Notes under the pieces: model-generated | What the model saw: the letters and a program-made list of their open reading frames with translations, nothing else | Told to the model about the DNA's origin: nothing | The model's database searches: none | Shown: one piece after another, positions 10,501 through 22,884 of the stretch | How the letters are laid out: each line of letters starts with the position of its first letter | Position numbering within the stretch: the stretch's first letter is position 1 | Program-made: the position numbers and the translations under genes | Assembly (NCBI GenBank): GCA_030704615.1 | Contig: CM060732.1 | Location: 80,005,171-80,069,170 of the forward strand | Length of the DNA: 64,000 nt | Origin: Takakia lepidozioides | Lineage: Eukaryota; Streptophyta; Takakiopsida; Takakiales; Takakiaceae | Reading direction: 5' to 3'

Positions 10501-13500
10501 CCCAGCTTCCTTGTGGAACACTTGTAGGTGAGGAGCTTTCCAAAAAGCAGGCAGTGCAAGAGGCACAGATGAAAAAACTTCGCGCACAGGTGTGCATGGT
10601 TAAACTTTCCATTAAGTTTGGGACATTGTAGTAGGACTCTAGGGGTTCTTAGTCACTAGGGGAACAGCTATGTAACAAAGGTGTCCCTGTTGCATTGCAA
10701 GCTTTCTTAAGGTGCCACTTCAGAGGTGAGGAGCTTTCCAAAAAGCAGGCAGAGTAAGTGGCACAGATGAAAAATTTCCAGCACAGGTGTGCATGGTGAA
10801 ACTTTCCATGAAGTTTGGGAGATTGTAGTAGGACTAGGGTTTCCTAGTCACTAGGGGAACAGTTGTGTAACAAAGATATCCCAATTGCCTTGCAAGCCTT
10901 TTTAAGAAAGTGCCTTCCTCATAGCAGTTCTCAGGATGGCATTCTTGCTGATCTTCTTTTCCATTGTCATGTAAAACATTTGACAATAGGGAGCACGTTG
11001 AAGAAGGCTTGTAGATGTCAGGATGTTGATGGATATGGTGTGCGGGTGGACCCTTAATCAGATTCGGGAGCTGGAGGATGAGAAACAACGGTTGGGTTCC
11101 AAATTGCAGGTTCCTCCTCTTTTCTGTTGTCGTTCCTCAAATCTGTGCAAACTAACGATTTGTGTATGCAATTGTGGCTCATTTGGCATGACGTTGTATC
11201 GCTGAAGAAGTCTGTAGGTTATCTTTAGTCTAAAGATCACTTCTAGTCACTCATTGCCTAGTAGGCAGGGACTTGTTTCTGGCTGCTACCTACCCCAAAC
11301 TAAGATCAGTGCTGGAATCTTTCAAGATGTTGCTGGTAGTCTGCTGCTTCACCAGCAACATGTTACCGAGATTGAAAAAGTGAAGGGTATAGAATGTCCC
11401 TAAGAAGAGATGGTCTCAGTGTTTGAGCTACTGTCTCGAGTGCAAAGGCACGCTAGACACGCTTTTCCAGCATGATTGCAACCATAAGTCAAATGTAGGC
11501 AGTTGACTACATTAGACTATTGTGGTGGACAGTGTGGTACAACACTTGTGTGTTTGCCTGTGCGCAGGTGGAAGAGGCAAAGGTGGAGAGCATCAGAAAG
11601 GACAAGGCAGCCACAGAGAAAGCACTGCAGGAGTCAGTAGAACGAGGCCAGGCTGAATTAGCAGCTCAAAAAGAGTATTACTCTATTGCTCTCAATGAAG
11701 CCAAGGATACCATAGCACTTGCTGAAGCGCGTGCTGATAGTGAAGCACGTGCTGACCTTGACCGTTCCCTGCGTGAGGCTACTGAACGGGAAGCAACCCT
11801 GGTGCAAACCATTGATGAACTCCGCCAAGCTCTTACACGCACTGAGCAGCAGGTACATTGCAGTTTCATAGTGCCTACCTAGTTTTTGAGGAAGATGTTT
11901 CCATCTGGGAGTGAGGTAACAGTGGTGTATATTGGCATCTTTCTATTCCCCCCTCCCCCCCTCCCGGCCCCCTTTGACCTTTGGATGCTTGTGTGCCCAT
12001 CATTTGTATCACGCTACACAAAACCTGCACTCTTGCTCAGACTTGCATGGTCTGGCTGTCTGGCATTCATGTAAGAGGCAACCATAAACGATGCTTTAAG
12101 CACTGGCTTCATTTGACTTGCAGGCTGCTTTTCGAGAAGACAATTTGCGCAGAGATATTGAAGATCTTGAGAAACGTTGCCAGGTACTGCTTTTTGTTGC
12201 CACAGATGTATTCTAGTTCTCCTTTTGATGTGGGGCCAGCCTTCTGGCTGCAGTTTCGGACATAATTGCAGAGTGGAAGAGAGAGAGACAGAGTGTGTGT
12301 GTGTGTGTGGGTGTGGGTGTGTACTCATAAGAGGTTGTTTGCCGTAGCCTTGTGGCCGTAAACCCTGCGCCCAGTTTGGGCAGAACTAGAGGGAGCAGGC
12401 ACTACCTTTGTGAGGGGCTCACTTCAGTAGTGGGATTACCTTGATATCAACCTTGAAGAGAACGCACTCATGAGACGCTGTTTGCTGTAGCTGTAAGCCA
12501 TGTAGAGACAGAGAAAGGGTGAGTAAGGTTGTGCTCGTTGACTTCTCCCTCCAAATGTTGCTGTGACATGCTTGAGGGGCATAGCCCTGCAAAGTACTAA
12601 CCCTTCTGGAGCCAAATGTGATCTTTAGTCCACTTATGGTTTGCTGTTGCCATCGTACTACAAGCGTGGGAATCCAGCTACATTGTATATGGAATGTGGC
12701 AGGCTGCGGAGGTGCGGTACGAGGAGCTTGTGGCACATATGCCTGACTCAACCAGACCCCTTCTGCGCCAAATTGAAGCGCTTCAGGTGTGTTGCTGCAG
12801 GGTGTGATTCTTAGAGCACATGTGCTTTTGAAACGTTTACTTGGTTAGGTGAACTAAGATCTGTGTCATATGGCTACAGGATGTTGCACTTGTAACAGTG
12901 AAAGTGGGTGGCCTTTGATCAAATATAGTGCCATCTAACTTCCAAATGTTGACACTAGGGATAGTAAACTTACAGACAGGAGTATTTTCTGGACTTTCTG
13001 ATATTTCATATGGATGATTTGAAATGTCTGCTCATCCCTTTGTGGTTTTCAGGAGTCAACAGCAATGCGTGCCGAAGCATGGACTGGTATAGAACGATCG
13101 CTTAACTCTCGATTGCAGGTTAGAGCCCTCCTCCTGCAAGCTTGGGTTATCTGCACCTCTCAACCTGTGAATATATGTGTATGTTCTGCAAGAACGGTGA
13201 CAATTGCTGTTTAGTACGCAGAGAAGGATTGAAGTGGTCATAGAATTGAAAACTAAATGAAGTATGCATCTTTTGCAGCAAGCAGAGGCCAAAGCAGCAG
13301 CTGCACAAGAGAGGGAGAGAGCTGTCAATGAGCGCCTGACTCAAACCCTGTCACGAATGGCTGTTATGGAAGCCCAGGTTTGTGGCTATTTGCGTTATTA
13401 GCATTTTCAAGGCAAGTACAGTTTCAGGTTCTTTTTGCCTTACAAATGTTGAATGCTGTTTGGTCTGAGGGTGCAGCTTTCATGTTTAAGGGCAGAGCAA

Positions 13501-16377
13501 GCTCAGCTTTCTCGCTCCTTAGAGAAGGAAAGACAGCGAGCGTCAGAAAACCGACAGGAGTACCTTGCAGCGGTGGAGGAAGCTGCCACCCAAGAGGGAC
13601 GTGCACGTCAGCTGGAGGAGGAGATAAAATCCCTCCGTAGTAAATACAAACGTGACATAAAAGAGGAGAAAGCTCACCGAGAGGTCCTGGAACAGGTTGT
13701 CTATGATGAGCCCTGCACTGTTGTCAAGTTGTGTTCTAACTGCTCCTGTCTAAGCTGGGAAGGTTTTCCCAAGTTATATTTTGGCTGTTAGAGCTATTTG
13801 CCATTTACGCAATTTCCATGCATGCCTGCAGGAAATAGAACAGGAGAGGGCTGCACTGGCAGAGTATGAGAAACGCGTTCGGGCAGAGGGCCGGGCTGCC
13901 CCTGACAAGGCAGTTTCTGCTGCTCAATCCCAGGAGCTTAACAGTGGGTTGCTATTTACCTTCTCTTTTACTTGGAAAGAAAGCCATTGTTTTCCTTCCT
14001 GTGCACTGTGCAGGGAGGAAGCCTATAAGCAGCCCGTTGTTATGATTGGACTAATTAGCATCAGTCACAATGACAAGCTACAACATCAAGCTTAATTTAT
14101 GGATGTATCATTCTGAAGCACAGATGTCCACCATGCCACGCTATCATACCTAGCACAGGCCAAGCAGCATGGACCCTGATTTGTGGCAGCATATCCCTGT
14201 TATGTTGTGGCGGTGTTTAATGTGATATACCCCAAGGTGCGATCCAATAGAGCAAGTTCTGACCACTCGACCTTAAGGAACTCCTATTGTCAACGAGCAA
14301 TGATGAGGAACTGGTTAAGAAGATGGAGCTCTGGCTATTGAAAATGAAGAGCTCTCAGAACAGTGTGATTGAAATGCTTGATGCCAAAATCTGGGTGAAG
14401 AATCAAATGGATAGATTCTTATCTAGTCAGGCATTTTTGGTGGTGGCAGGTGCTGCAAGGAGCCCAAGTCTGAGGCGTTGGCCGAGTATAAGTAGTGCAG
14501 GCAGCGTGGAGGAAAGTTCGTTTCTGCAGGCCTCTTTGGAGTCTACGCCAGACCGTTTGCCAGGAGAGAGACATAGTTTCAGTGACCGACCACCATCTCC
14601 ATCTCTATATCGGCCTCAAACTCCATCTCCTTTTGGGAAGGGCATGGTCCCTGCAGCTACATTTGAGCAACTTGAAGCTCATTTTCGCCAGAAAGATGGC
14701 GAACTGTCCTCCTATTCAGCCCGCTTGGTATGTCTCACCTTGACTCACATCCTCTTTGTACTTCAATTGGTGTAACAGATGGAGCTGGATGTTCTAAGTC
14801 ATATATGGGCTCTTGGGTTTGGGATCAGTCATCTTTTGCATGCCGTATTTTCTTTCCAAACATATGTGGATGCTTAAATGTGAGGAGCCCAACAGCACAG
14901 TTTTGCTCAAGGGTCCGAATCACCTCTTTAGCTTAGTCTTCGACACTGACCAAAGTTGGAAGGTCCTGTGTTACGAAAACTGTTCTGCATCTGTGGTATT
15001 CCATTTGTGGTATTTGAGTTGAAGCTCTCTGCCTCTTTGTGCCTGCAGGCTGCATTAGAATCCACCCGGGACTCCCTAGCAGAGGAGCTGGTAAATGTAA
15101 CTACTCAGGTGTGTTCATATCCTGACCTATCCTTTGGTCAAGCGCTGATTTCATTTTTGTTTTTGGAGTTTTGGAGATGTCTGTCAATTGGTTGAAGTTT
15201 CTCCGGCATCCTTGATTTCATGAGCTGGTGTTTGCCATCAGCTTGAAGGTTGGCACACATCACCTCTTTTCAATCTGTTCTGTTTCATGCAACTTATATG
15301 GCTTAATTCTCTCAACACCAACACCGATGTTTGGCTGTAGCTACATGGTATGGTCATTCCACAGCCAATTTCCCAAGTTACCAGCCCGTTTTCAATCCAG
15401 TAAAATCTGCAGTAGGACTCCACTTTTAGGAGTTGTTGGAGTCTTCTCTGCAAGGTTACAGCATTTGGAGAGTCAGGATTTACTACATCCTACCAGCCAG
15501 TCATAGATAAGCACGAACTTGGGTTTGTTGGTCTCGTGAGCTCAATGTCTGCATGGATTTTGCCACATGGTCTTTTAAGCGATATGAAAAGAATTTTCTG
15601 GCTCCATAACTTCCGGATCTGATCTTCTCTTTTGTTTTCGTGCCAGTGTGAACAACTACGGATTGAAGCCACATCATTGCCGGGAATGCGCGCTGAGTTG
15701 GAGGCCTTGCGGCGCCGGCACACATCCGCCTTAGAGCTCATGGGCGAGCGGGATGAAGAGGTGATACCTCGCCTCCCGGTGTAGTAGCTTCTGATTTATC
15801 TCCTGAAGAGTGGTTTTGGACACTAGAGGACACTCTTACACTTATAAGCTGTCGGCTACCACAAGAGCTCATTTTGTGAAAACATGGCGTGCAGGTGGAG
15901 GAGCTTAGAGCAGATCTTGCAGATGTGAAGCAGATGTATCGGGAACAGATTGACATGCTTGTGGGCCAGGTAAGCTATGGCTTCAATGTTTGTATTATAA
16001 TTAATGTAAGTATTTTGTTTCACTTGGAGGATGCATTGCACACTGTCATGGATAGTAATGGTTTGTTTTGAAGTGCACATGACATTGAGCACTACTTAGT
16101 TTTAAAGAAGCCTCCTCCCCCATTCTCCTTAATGACTCAAATATATGGTTGTTGACTTGTTTCTGTTCTGTTTGGTAAGACCTGACCTTAAGAAATATAA
16201 TTGAAGCCACAGAGTTTTTGTGCTAATAATCTGCCTCTGCAAAACTTAACCCAAGCCTGTAGGAATTTATTGGCTGTTCAATGTATGGACTGGAATGCTT
16301 ATCTTTGGCTGACACTTTGTTTTGCGCTTTTTTGTGGACAGATTGAAAGACTAAGTTCAGGGGTGGGGATCAGATAG
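7565..16377 (+). CDS. GC5: Golgin candidate 5 / TMF-like Golgi coiled-coil tether
   Basis: Predicted 985-residue golgin, close to the length of plant GC5. Exons: 7565-7697, 7803-7902, 8198-9017, 9209-9280, 9780-9899, 10204-10318, 10528-10589, 11062-11109, 11568-11852, 12124-12183, 12703-12786, 13053-13118, 13279-13377, 13477-13695, 13832-13943, 14450-14727, 15049-15108, 15647-15760, 15895-15969, 16342-16377. All junctions are GT-AG and keep phase; the exon 2/3 acceptors are the weakest. The N-terminus (SVKNIEKNFDSALGF) is the conserved golgin-5 start. Residues ~352-800 are coiled coil (e.g. LSKKQAVQEAQ, RPLLRQIEALQ, NRQEYLAAVEEA). The C-terminus (TRDSLAEELVNVTTQ, ELEALRRRH, ALELMGERDEE, MYREQIDMLVGQ) is the TMF family's Rab-binding, Golgi-targeting region. 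By family knowledge it is a peripheral Golgi protein tethering vesicles. It ends in TAG. No disabling change was seen. The acidic region of residues ~80-350 is poorly conserved. Confidence 0.93.
10527..10920 (+). repeat. 198-bp tandem duplication of golgin exon 7 with a pseudoexon
   Basis: Copy 1 starts GGTGAGGAGCTTTCCAAAAA at 10527, spanning exon 7 and the start of intron 7. Copy 2 starts with the same sequence at 10725, an offset of 198 bp, and can be followed to about 10920. In copy 2 the exon equivalent reads GCAGGCAGAGTAAGTGGC, placing an in-frame TAA where copy 1 has a glutamine-containing stretch. The acceptor AG and a GTGTGC donor are retained. The real protein is continuous from copy 1 to exon 8, so copy 2 is a pseudoexon. 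Confidence 0.85.
12291..12322 (+). repeat. (GT)n microsatellite in a golgin intron
   Basis: An alternating GT run with GGGT interruptions lies in the intron between exons 10 and 11. Such purine-pyrimidine alternation can adopt Z-form DNA, but nothing here shows that it does. Confidence 0.9.
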
Positions 16378-18065
16378 TTACTGGTTCGGCTGGTTTATGG
16401 AAAGAGCAATGCTACCCGGTCCTGTCCCTGGTTGAACTCGGCCTAAATTGATTGTTACCACTGATAGAAATGTGACTTTTATTTATCCACTTGGCAGATG
16501 ACCACTGGTTTGCTTCAAAATGCTACAGTATATAGGTTCCCTGTTCAACAACCATTCTGTGCAATGTTAACCTCTGCTATGCTATTTGCTGGGAGACAGA
16601 CAAAGAAGCTATTCTCGGATTCTGCACTTCAGTGTTACTTGAACACTGTCTTTAGGAAATAGCTGCTTGAGTAGCTTCTTGAGAACCTAAGGTCCTCTCT
16701 TTCTCCTTTCCGCGGTTAAAGGAGTGGGTTGGGAATGCAACACTCTTGATATTGAAAAGCTCCTTTGAGGGTGGCATGTTATGCGCCTCGGAAATATGCT
16801 CCAGAGACAGCGGGTACAATGTAGTGAATTAAACTTCAGGAAGATCTTTCTTCTGATGACAAGTTTGTGTTTTCACTTCATTTTTTCAGTTTGATGTTGA
16901 AGACAGCACCTTGATAGCCGATCCAAGGGACCCAAAGCCAAATGACCACCTTCTCTAAAATTTCTCGCTTCGCTTCAACCCTTCAACGCCAACCTGGAAA
17001 AAGGGAACCCCTGGCTGGGAAAAAGGCGGGAAAAAACCCATAATTCGCCCATTGTTTTATTCTTAAAACTGACTGGACATTAATGTGTTTCCAATCGAAA
17101 TGAAAAACACACTGAGTTTTTTGGAAGACTTGGACATTATTCCCAGAAGTCGTCAATAGTAATGTGGAGCAGTGGGCAGCCCTAGTATATACATATACCA
17201 GTGTTTGGGCGGCTATTTGATTTCTTTCATAATCTCCGGTTCAATTTTTTCATATGTTTCTTATAGAAAGAACGCTCTTACCTCACTAGAAACCTCACTT
17301 CTAGTGTTCTCTATTTGTGAGTGGCCACCGAGGGTGTCTAGTACCTTTTAAGTTTTCTCAAGAAAAAAGAAGCACTGTAGGTCTCATGGCCCATAAATGA
17401 AAGGGGGTTAATTTTTCCGCTCCTCAAGGGCCTGAATTGTGGGCTGTCGCTCCCAGGTTTCCTTTAAAAATAAAATAAAAGAAAAAAAGAAAAAAAGAAA
17501 AGAAAGTAGCAGCCAACAGTGGTATGGGAGAAACCGTTGGACAGAACACAGAAACATGAAGTTCCACGTTGTAACTGTCTGGGTCTCATGGTTTCAGCTG
17601 GCGGCTCGGCAACAGTGAAATTCAAGAAATCCGTCAACTAGATTTTCTCAGACGTGACTCACATTTCTTCCACAGTCATTCTTTGAAAGAACCCAAATCT
17701 TGAATGCTCCACCACGCTCCCTGGGGTGATGAAGGAGATTATGGTCTCATTTAAGCTCTCTCCTTGGGTCCTTGTCTGGAGTGGGCAGAGCTTTCGAGGA
17801 CTTGCACTGGGCCAGAGGATAGTTCTTAGTAGAGGTTGAGTGAGAATCAGTCACCATACTGGCTCCCTCTACCTCCTGTAAAATCGCAAGAAGTCAGGAC
17901 CACGCTCATGAATGTGTCTGAAGGGATAGATTTTGGGCTGCAGACCTGCACATGAAAGAAGATCTACCATATTATCTCTACAGCTCGGTCAATATTTGGA
18001 CTGCAAATTGCAGCATCGGAGGAGTAATTGATCTGTGAGCATCGACTGGTACTTTATCTTGATAC
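16378..18065. other. Intergenic spacer between the golgin and Z-alpha genes
   Basis: It holds the golgin 3' UTR and, presumably, the promoter of the next gene. An A-rich tract lies at about 17466-17508. I see no ORF with a recognisable translation. A small upstream 5' exon of the next gene cannot be excluded. Confidence 0.5.
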
Positions 18066-20136
18066 GTGACTCGACTCGACTTGCTATCGATCCAAAGAAC
18101 AATGCAATCAACTCCTGGGGATGGGCTGAGCCAGCAGCTGCGGCAGAAAGCATTCGAGACTCATATCCTGAGGTCACTCAAGGTGAATGGGAACTTAAAC
18201 ACATTATTGGTGGCAAAATCGGTGGGACTAGGGAGTTGCAGTGAGGCGAACACTTTGCTGCACAGCCTTCTTCTTCGTAAGATGGTCGTGAAAAATCCGG
18301 ATAAGACTTGGGATTTGCTGATTGCGAGTACCCCGCAACAAGTGTCACCTCCTCTTGCAACTGATGAGGCGAGTGGTGCTCCAGATGACCGCGGCCATGG
18401 AGTGCCGACTTTGCAAAGGCGGTGCATTGGGGGTCCCAATTGTCTCTGTGGTACTTTGGACTTGTTCCATGTCTTTGAAACTCTGTAATGTGCTGCATGT
18501 GGGAGAATGAAAGAGAATTGGATGATCTTTGAAAGTTTCCACAAAATGCTCAGTGACCCGCTGGGACGAGAGAGTGAGGGAACGAAAAGAAATGAATTTC
18601 GCCAACGGGAGGCCCAGATTCCCCAAGTTGATCAACATCACAGTATAAGGACAGGATGCTGCAAGGTGCACTAGGAACCGGATTCAATCTAAATACTGTA
18701 CATATTTTGATAATCTCTCTCTAGCTCCCTCTTTCCTAAAACTTGCACGCCCATGGCACGCAGGGAGGAGCCGCCAAGTGCAGCAGCCCCTGAAGGAAAA
18801 TCGGCCAGCGGAGCTCACTCAGCTTCAACTGCAAATACTGACGGAGCTCAAGAACCGATGTTCCATGTGCACACTTGAGCTGTCCAAGATAGTCGGGTTT
18901 GAGACATGCGGTGACGTGAACCCGTATCTCTATGGCCTGAGAAACAACGCCCTTATCGAGAAACTCTCGGATTCCCCTCCCTTTTGGCGAATTAGAGCGC
19001 CTGTCGACAACCCCATGGTAAGAAGTAATCTCAGCTGTGCTTGCCAGGGAGAGAGAGAGAGAATTACGTCCAGTAGACAGGAACAATGTTAATGACGTTC
19101 ACTCTGTGGGACCAAATGAGAGAGGAAAAAGATGATGGTGTCCACAACAGGCCCTGAGGATCAGGTCCCAAGTAACACTGCAGAAAAGAGATGTCCTCCG
19201 AGAAGCAAGACTTCTTACATCGGTATGGAATTCAGCATGCAGTCCACTGCCTGAGAGAATGTGAGAGACTTTGTCAAGTCTGTCTTCCCGAGCTTTTTCT
19301 GTGCATGTTTATATGCTTTCGATATTCTTTCTTCATATTACCCACCCTCAGTTGGCCTTGGTGACTATGAAGGGCGACGGGAGCTGGACGCCACCACTCA
19401 ACAGTGATCCGCAACCCGTTCCCGACAGCCATCCTCATAATGCGGCTCAGGGTCATTTGGGTGGCGTTGGAATATCTAGCCCGGTAGCTATACAATCCAA
19501 GGACGCTGTCAATCCTTCCTTTGGTACTCTCTTGATCTCTTTCGATGTGTGTGTTTGAAGAGGCGGAGGATGAGCAGAGAGACAGCTTCACGAAGTGAAT
19601 CACTCTGTCCATTTCATTTCATTCTCTTGCTGTTCTCTCTCTTTAGGTTTCCTGGGGAGGTTATCCATTTGAAGCTTTCTTTCTCTTACGATTTCGTTGG
19701 ATTGCTCACGAGACACTGTGGTCTGTAGGAGGGAGAGGGCCGATGCGATCACTGAATCAATGGTGGCGCCGGCAACCAGCGGAGCTGACTGATTTCCAGC
19801 TGAGGATACTCAAGGAACTGGAGACCGGAGGTCCAATGCTGACAATTGTTCTGTCGAAGAGAATGGGCCTGCGAAGGCGTCGCGATGTGAACCCCTCTCT
19901 CTACAACTTACGAGATCGTGCTCTCGTGGAAAAGCACTCTGACGTTCCTCCGTCTTGGCGTATTCGATTGCCCGCTCCCACGCCCGGCAAATCAGTAAGC
20001 AATTCGCCCATTCTCGCAGACATAGCGCTTGTGATGTCAGATATATTGCTATGGTTCAGTAGGCTGAATGTGATGTGGCATGCAGGTTGCAAACAAATTG
20101 GGGAGTGAGGAAGATGGCGAGAGTGCGATGGTGTGA
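18066..20136 (+). CDS. Protein with three tandem Z-alpha-like winged-helix domains
   Basis: Five exons (18066-18450, 18764-19017, 19352-19523, 19729-19994, 20086-20136) splice with GT-AG borders and matching phases (1, 0, 1, 0) into a 375-residue frame ending in TGA. Three winged-helix units lie at about residues 27-85, 145-207 and 289-352. Units 2 and 3 show the Z-alpha pattern: helix 1 (QLQILTELK; QLRILKELE), a short LSK helix 2, a recognition helix with Asn and Tyr four apart (N181/Y185; N325/Y329), and a Pro-Pro-x-Trp wing (P200 P201 W203; P344 P345 W347). In known Z-alpha proteins these residues contact left-handed Z-DNA or Z-RNA. Unit 1 keeps N62 and W82, but Tyr is His66 and the Pro pair is missing. 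Units 2 and 3 share the lead-in PAELT. Residues 214-271 are a Pro/Ser-rich linker. I see no catalytic domain, signal peptide or membrane segment. Met at 18102 is an alternative start. The domain call is by pattern recognition; another winged-helix family is possible. Confidence 0.75.
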
Positions 20137-22430
20137 ACGGGAGCAGTTCTTCTGCCGTTCTTCCACCTGTGCTCGTATCATATGCATAGTCTACTACCCC
20201 AAGGTGCACCATGTGTAATTTTGTCGGTCAGGATGCAAGCTCCACAGCTTTCTGAAAACACTTTTCGAGGACACATGGGCTCAGTGAGGGAGAGAGAGAG
20301 AGAGAGAGATTTTTAGTCCTGGTCATCGATTTTTCCTAGAAAGGGAACTCAGAAGCCCTTAGATCATATTCAAACAAGGAAAAATAACATGAGCCATAAG
20401 GCGTGCAAGATGGTATCATATCCTGAAATCAGCATCATAACTCGAATGCCCAGAAAGAACTTCTGGGGAAGTTCAGAAGAGGTTCAGAAGGAGAACCTGC
20501 TGATGCATGGTAAACAATTGGGCCAGGATTACTAAACTCTTTGTAGCGAAACCTGGTGAAGTCGGAAAGGCCATTCTTCGTGATGGACTCTGTAGTTTAG
20601 AATGTCAAATTTCTTGTAACTCCCTCTTCATTTTCGGTGCTGACCCTCTGCTCCTTAATAGAGGCTGGGTGCTTGTGGAGGAAGGACCTGCAGGAATCCT
20701 TGTTGTCTTCCAATGCTTCATCGCCTATCTCCCACTCACCTGCGTCTTGTTGATAAACATCCGATTCATCAACTTCTGGGCTCCGGTATCTCTTTCTCGA
20801 GTGCTCCTCCATGGTGGCCTCTGGGAATCAGTTCTCTCCGTTGGACTTCAAGGGAAAGACGAAAGAGGGGAAGCAATGTAAGCAGAGCTTACAAGAGGCG
20901 GGGAACCAGTCGACAGCTGGCTCTGGCGGAGCAATGTAAGAGTCTGGTTTATGGACATCTTGTCATTCTTCGCATCTCAAAGAGACGTGAGTCCCTTTTT
21001 GAGCTCATCGTGCCTAGCCTCTCCCTAAACTGTAGGTCTACGGGAAGACCATGGCCCTAATGAGGAGGCTGGCAGTAAAAGCGTTCTAGAAGATATGGTG
21101 GGCTTGGTCCATTTTACGGCTGACAGTAGTACTCCGGTAGTTGGGTCCAGTACCCTGCCATGTGGTGGGTAGCTGTCCACCTCACCTTCTCATTAAAACG
21201 CACCAAGGGTAAGCACCGCTGTTGTCTTCCCTGCATTTGTGTGTAGTCCGTCTTCACATCACCTCCACTCTTAATGCTGAGTTGTTCTGATCATCACGTC
21301 GATTTGTTGGAAGTGTACCGTGCATGTTAACTTAGCGTCTGCAATCTCACACTCTTTTGTGTAGCTTATTGACCTTTACAGTACAAGATCTATTTTCAGC
21401 TTTCAAGACGTTTGAGTAGAACAGTTGGATGTTTAACCCCTCCAATATGAGGGAGTTACTCACGAAAGGATTCCATGACAAGAAGCTCATTCCACCCTTG
21501 TATATCTACCCATTTGTGAGGCTTCAAGTTCAACCAACAGAATTGGTATGGATATCAATTACACCATAAAGAAACATAAACAGACATTGGGACCATCTAC
21601 AACATGCGTAAAATAGAGAAAATACTTGATGACAAGAATATATTATTCTATACTGACACTAACGTGGCCTGGCACACTGAGGGCATCCTAACCTACAAAC
21701 AAGCATCCCATCCCAAAATAATCTCCTTGCAATCATCAACAATTGCATCCTCTGCTGTCCCTGCACTAATTGGATATCCAATTCCAACAAGAGATAGGGA
21801 AATGCACATACGAACTTACCTTCCAGCCCTCTTTCTTATAGAAACAAATGACTCCTCAGAAGTTCACAGCCAGCTCCTCTGGTGCAACTGTAGGTTGCGC
21901 AAAAAAAAAGCAGCATGTTACATATGACGCGATCCAACCAGAAGCAGGGAGTTGATGACAGCACCCATTGCCTTCTGGCTTTTGAGGTCGACAGCATCTG
22001 TATTGGTTGGTTTGAAGAAGAAATTTTGTTGCTCTCGCAGTTTGTTCTTTGTAAGAACAGAAACAGACTGTGCTGCTCAACTCCTATGCCTCCAATTATG
22101 CCGTACAGCAGTATTCAATAAAATACTGCTTGAGGCGACCTGAATCAGGTTGCCGGAAAATTTTGAATGGATGAAAATCATCGAGATGATCTCGGATGAA
22201 ATTGAGCCCTGAATGAAAAATGTAGGAAATTTAATTCCACGCCCCCCCCTTCTGTTGATGGCACCCTAAAAACCCTACAGGACAGCCGACAGGAATTTTT
22301 GGAAAGGGTGGGGGTACCCAAAAATGCCAGCCGGGCGTCCGTGCGCGGGGCCCACCGGCCACATCGCACGTGCCCATTGAAGACCCTATTATCTCCAGCC
22401 GCGCCCGTGCCCCCGTCCGCCGCGCGGCCA
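20137..22430. other. Intergenic; no gene recognised with confidence
   Basis: It contains a (GA)n run at 20286-20309. A minus-strand frame at 20812-20597 begins with a plausible hydrophilic N-terminus (MEEHSRKRYRSPEVDESD), but no continuing exon is evident, so I do not call it. A plus frame at 21604-21927 has no recognisable motif. The remainder shows no structure I can name. Confidence 0.45.
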
Positions 22431-22439
22431 GTCCCCCGC

Positions 22440-22680
22440 CCATGAGTCCGCTGCCCTCCAATCTGCCAGTCCGCTGCTGGCCAGTCTGCTGCCCACCAGT
22501 CTGCCAGTCCACCAGTCTGCCCGCAAGTCCGGTGCTGGCCAGTCCGGTGCCCAACAGTCTGCCAGTCCGCCAGTCTGCCCGCCAGTCCGGTGCTGGCTAG
22601 TCCGCTGCCCAGCAGTCTGCCAGTCTGCCAGTCTGCCCGCCAGTCCGCTGGCCAGTCCCCTGCCATCCAGTCCGCTGACG
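22440..22680 (+). repeat. AGTCYG motif array, left side of the MULE composite
   Basis: About 19 copies of AGTCTG/AGTCCG sit in about 240 bp, mostly in contexts such as CCAGTCTGCC and CCAGTCCGCTG. A matching array with the motif inverted (CAGACT) lies at 50150-50690, and more copies run through 43.3-49 kb. This looks like a subterminal repeat array of the kind transposases bind. Open frames through it (Trp-rich on the minus strand) are artefacts of the repeat. Confidence 0.8.
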
Positions 22681-22718
22681 GCGCAGGATCGCCACCGTCC
22701 ATTCCCATAACCCATCCG

Positions 22719-22740
22719 AGCCCTCCATTTTTAGGGCTGC
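22719..22740 (+). repeat. 22-bp inverted repeat, left copy (partner 51441-51462)
   Basis: AGCCCTCCATTTTTAGGGCT plus GC. The exact reverse complement of all 22 bases is at 51441-51462, 28.7 kb away. The repeat can itself fold (AGCCCT with AGGGCT). It lies 145 bp upstream of the MULE transposase start on the + strand, and its partner lies about 1.7 kb upstream of the Ulp1-like start on the - strand. It could be the element's terminal inverted repeat or a shared promoter element. No flanking target duplication was found. Confidence 0.55.
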
Positions 22741-22884
22741 AATTCAAACCTTTATCCCTGCCGCCTGCCACTTGCCAGCAGCCGCGAACGTGCGCACTGT
22801 TCTCCTGGCACGTTGTCGATTGTGTCTTGTACTGCGGCGCGTTTCTTGCATGTTCAGAAGCGTGTCTTTTGTACTGTATAGGGC

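Noticed and set aside
12291-12322. (GT)n run as a Z-DNA target of the neighbouring Z-alpha protein
   Set aside because: Attractive but unsupported. Such microsatellites are common in introns, and nothing links the two beyond proximity.
20597-20812. Minus-strand ORF with a hydrophilic start (MEEHSRKRYR...)
   Set aside because: 71 codons, no partner exon, no recognisable domain. It could be real, but there is nothing to support it beyond composition.
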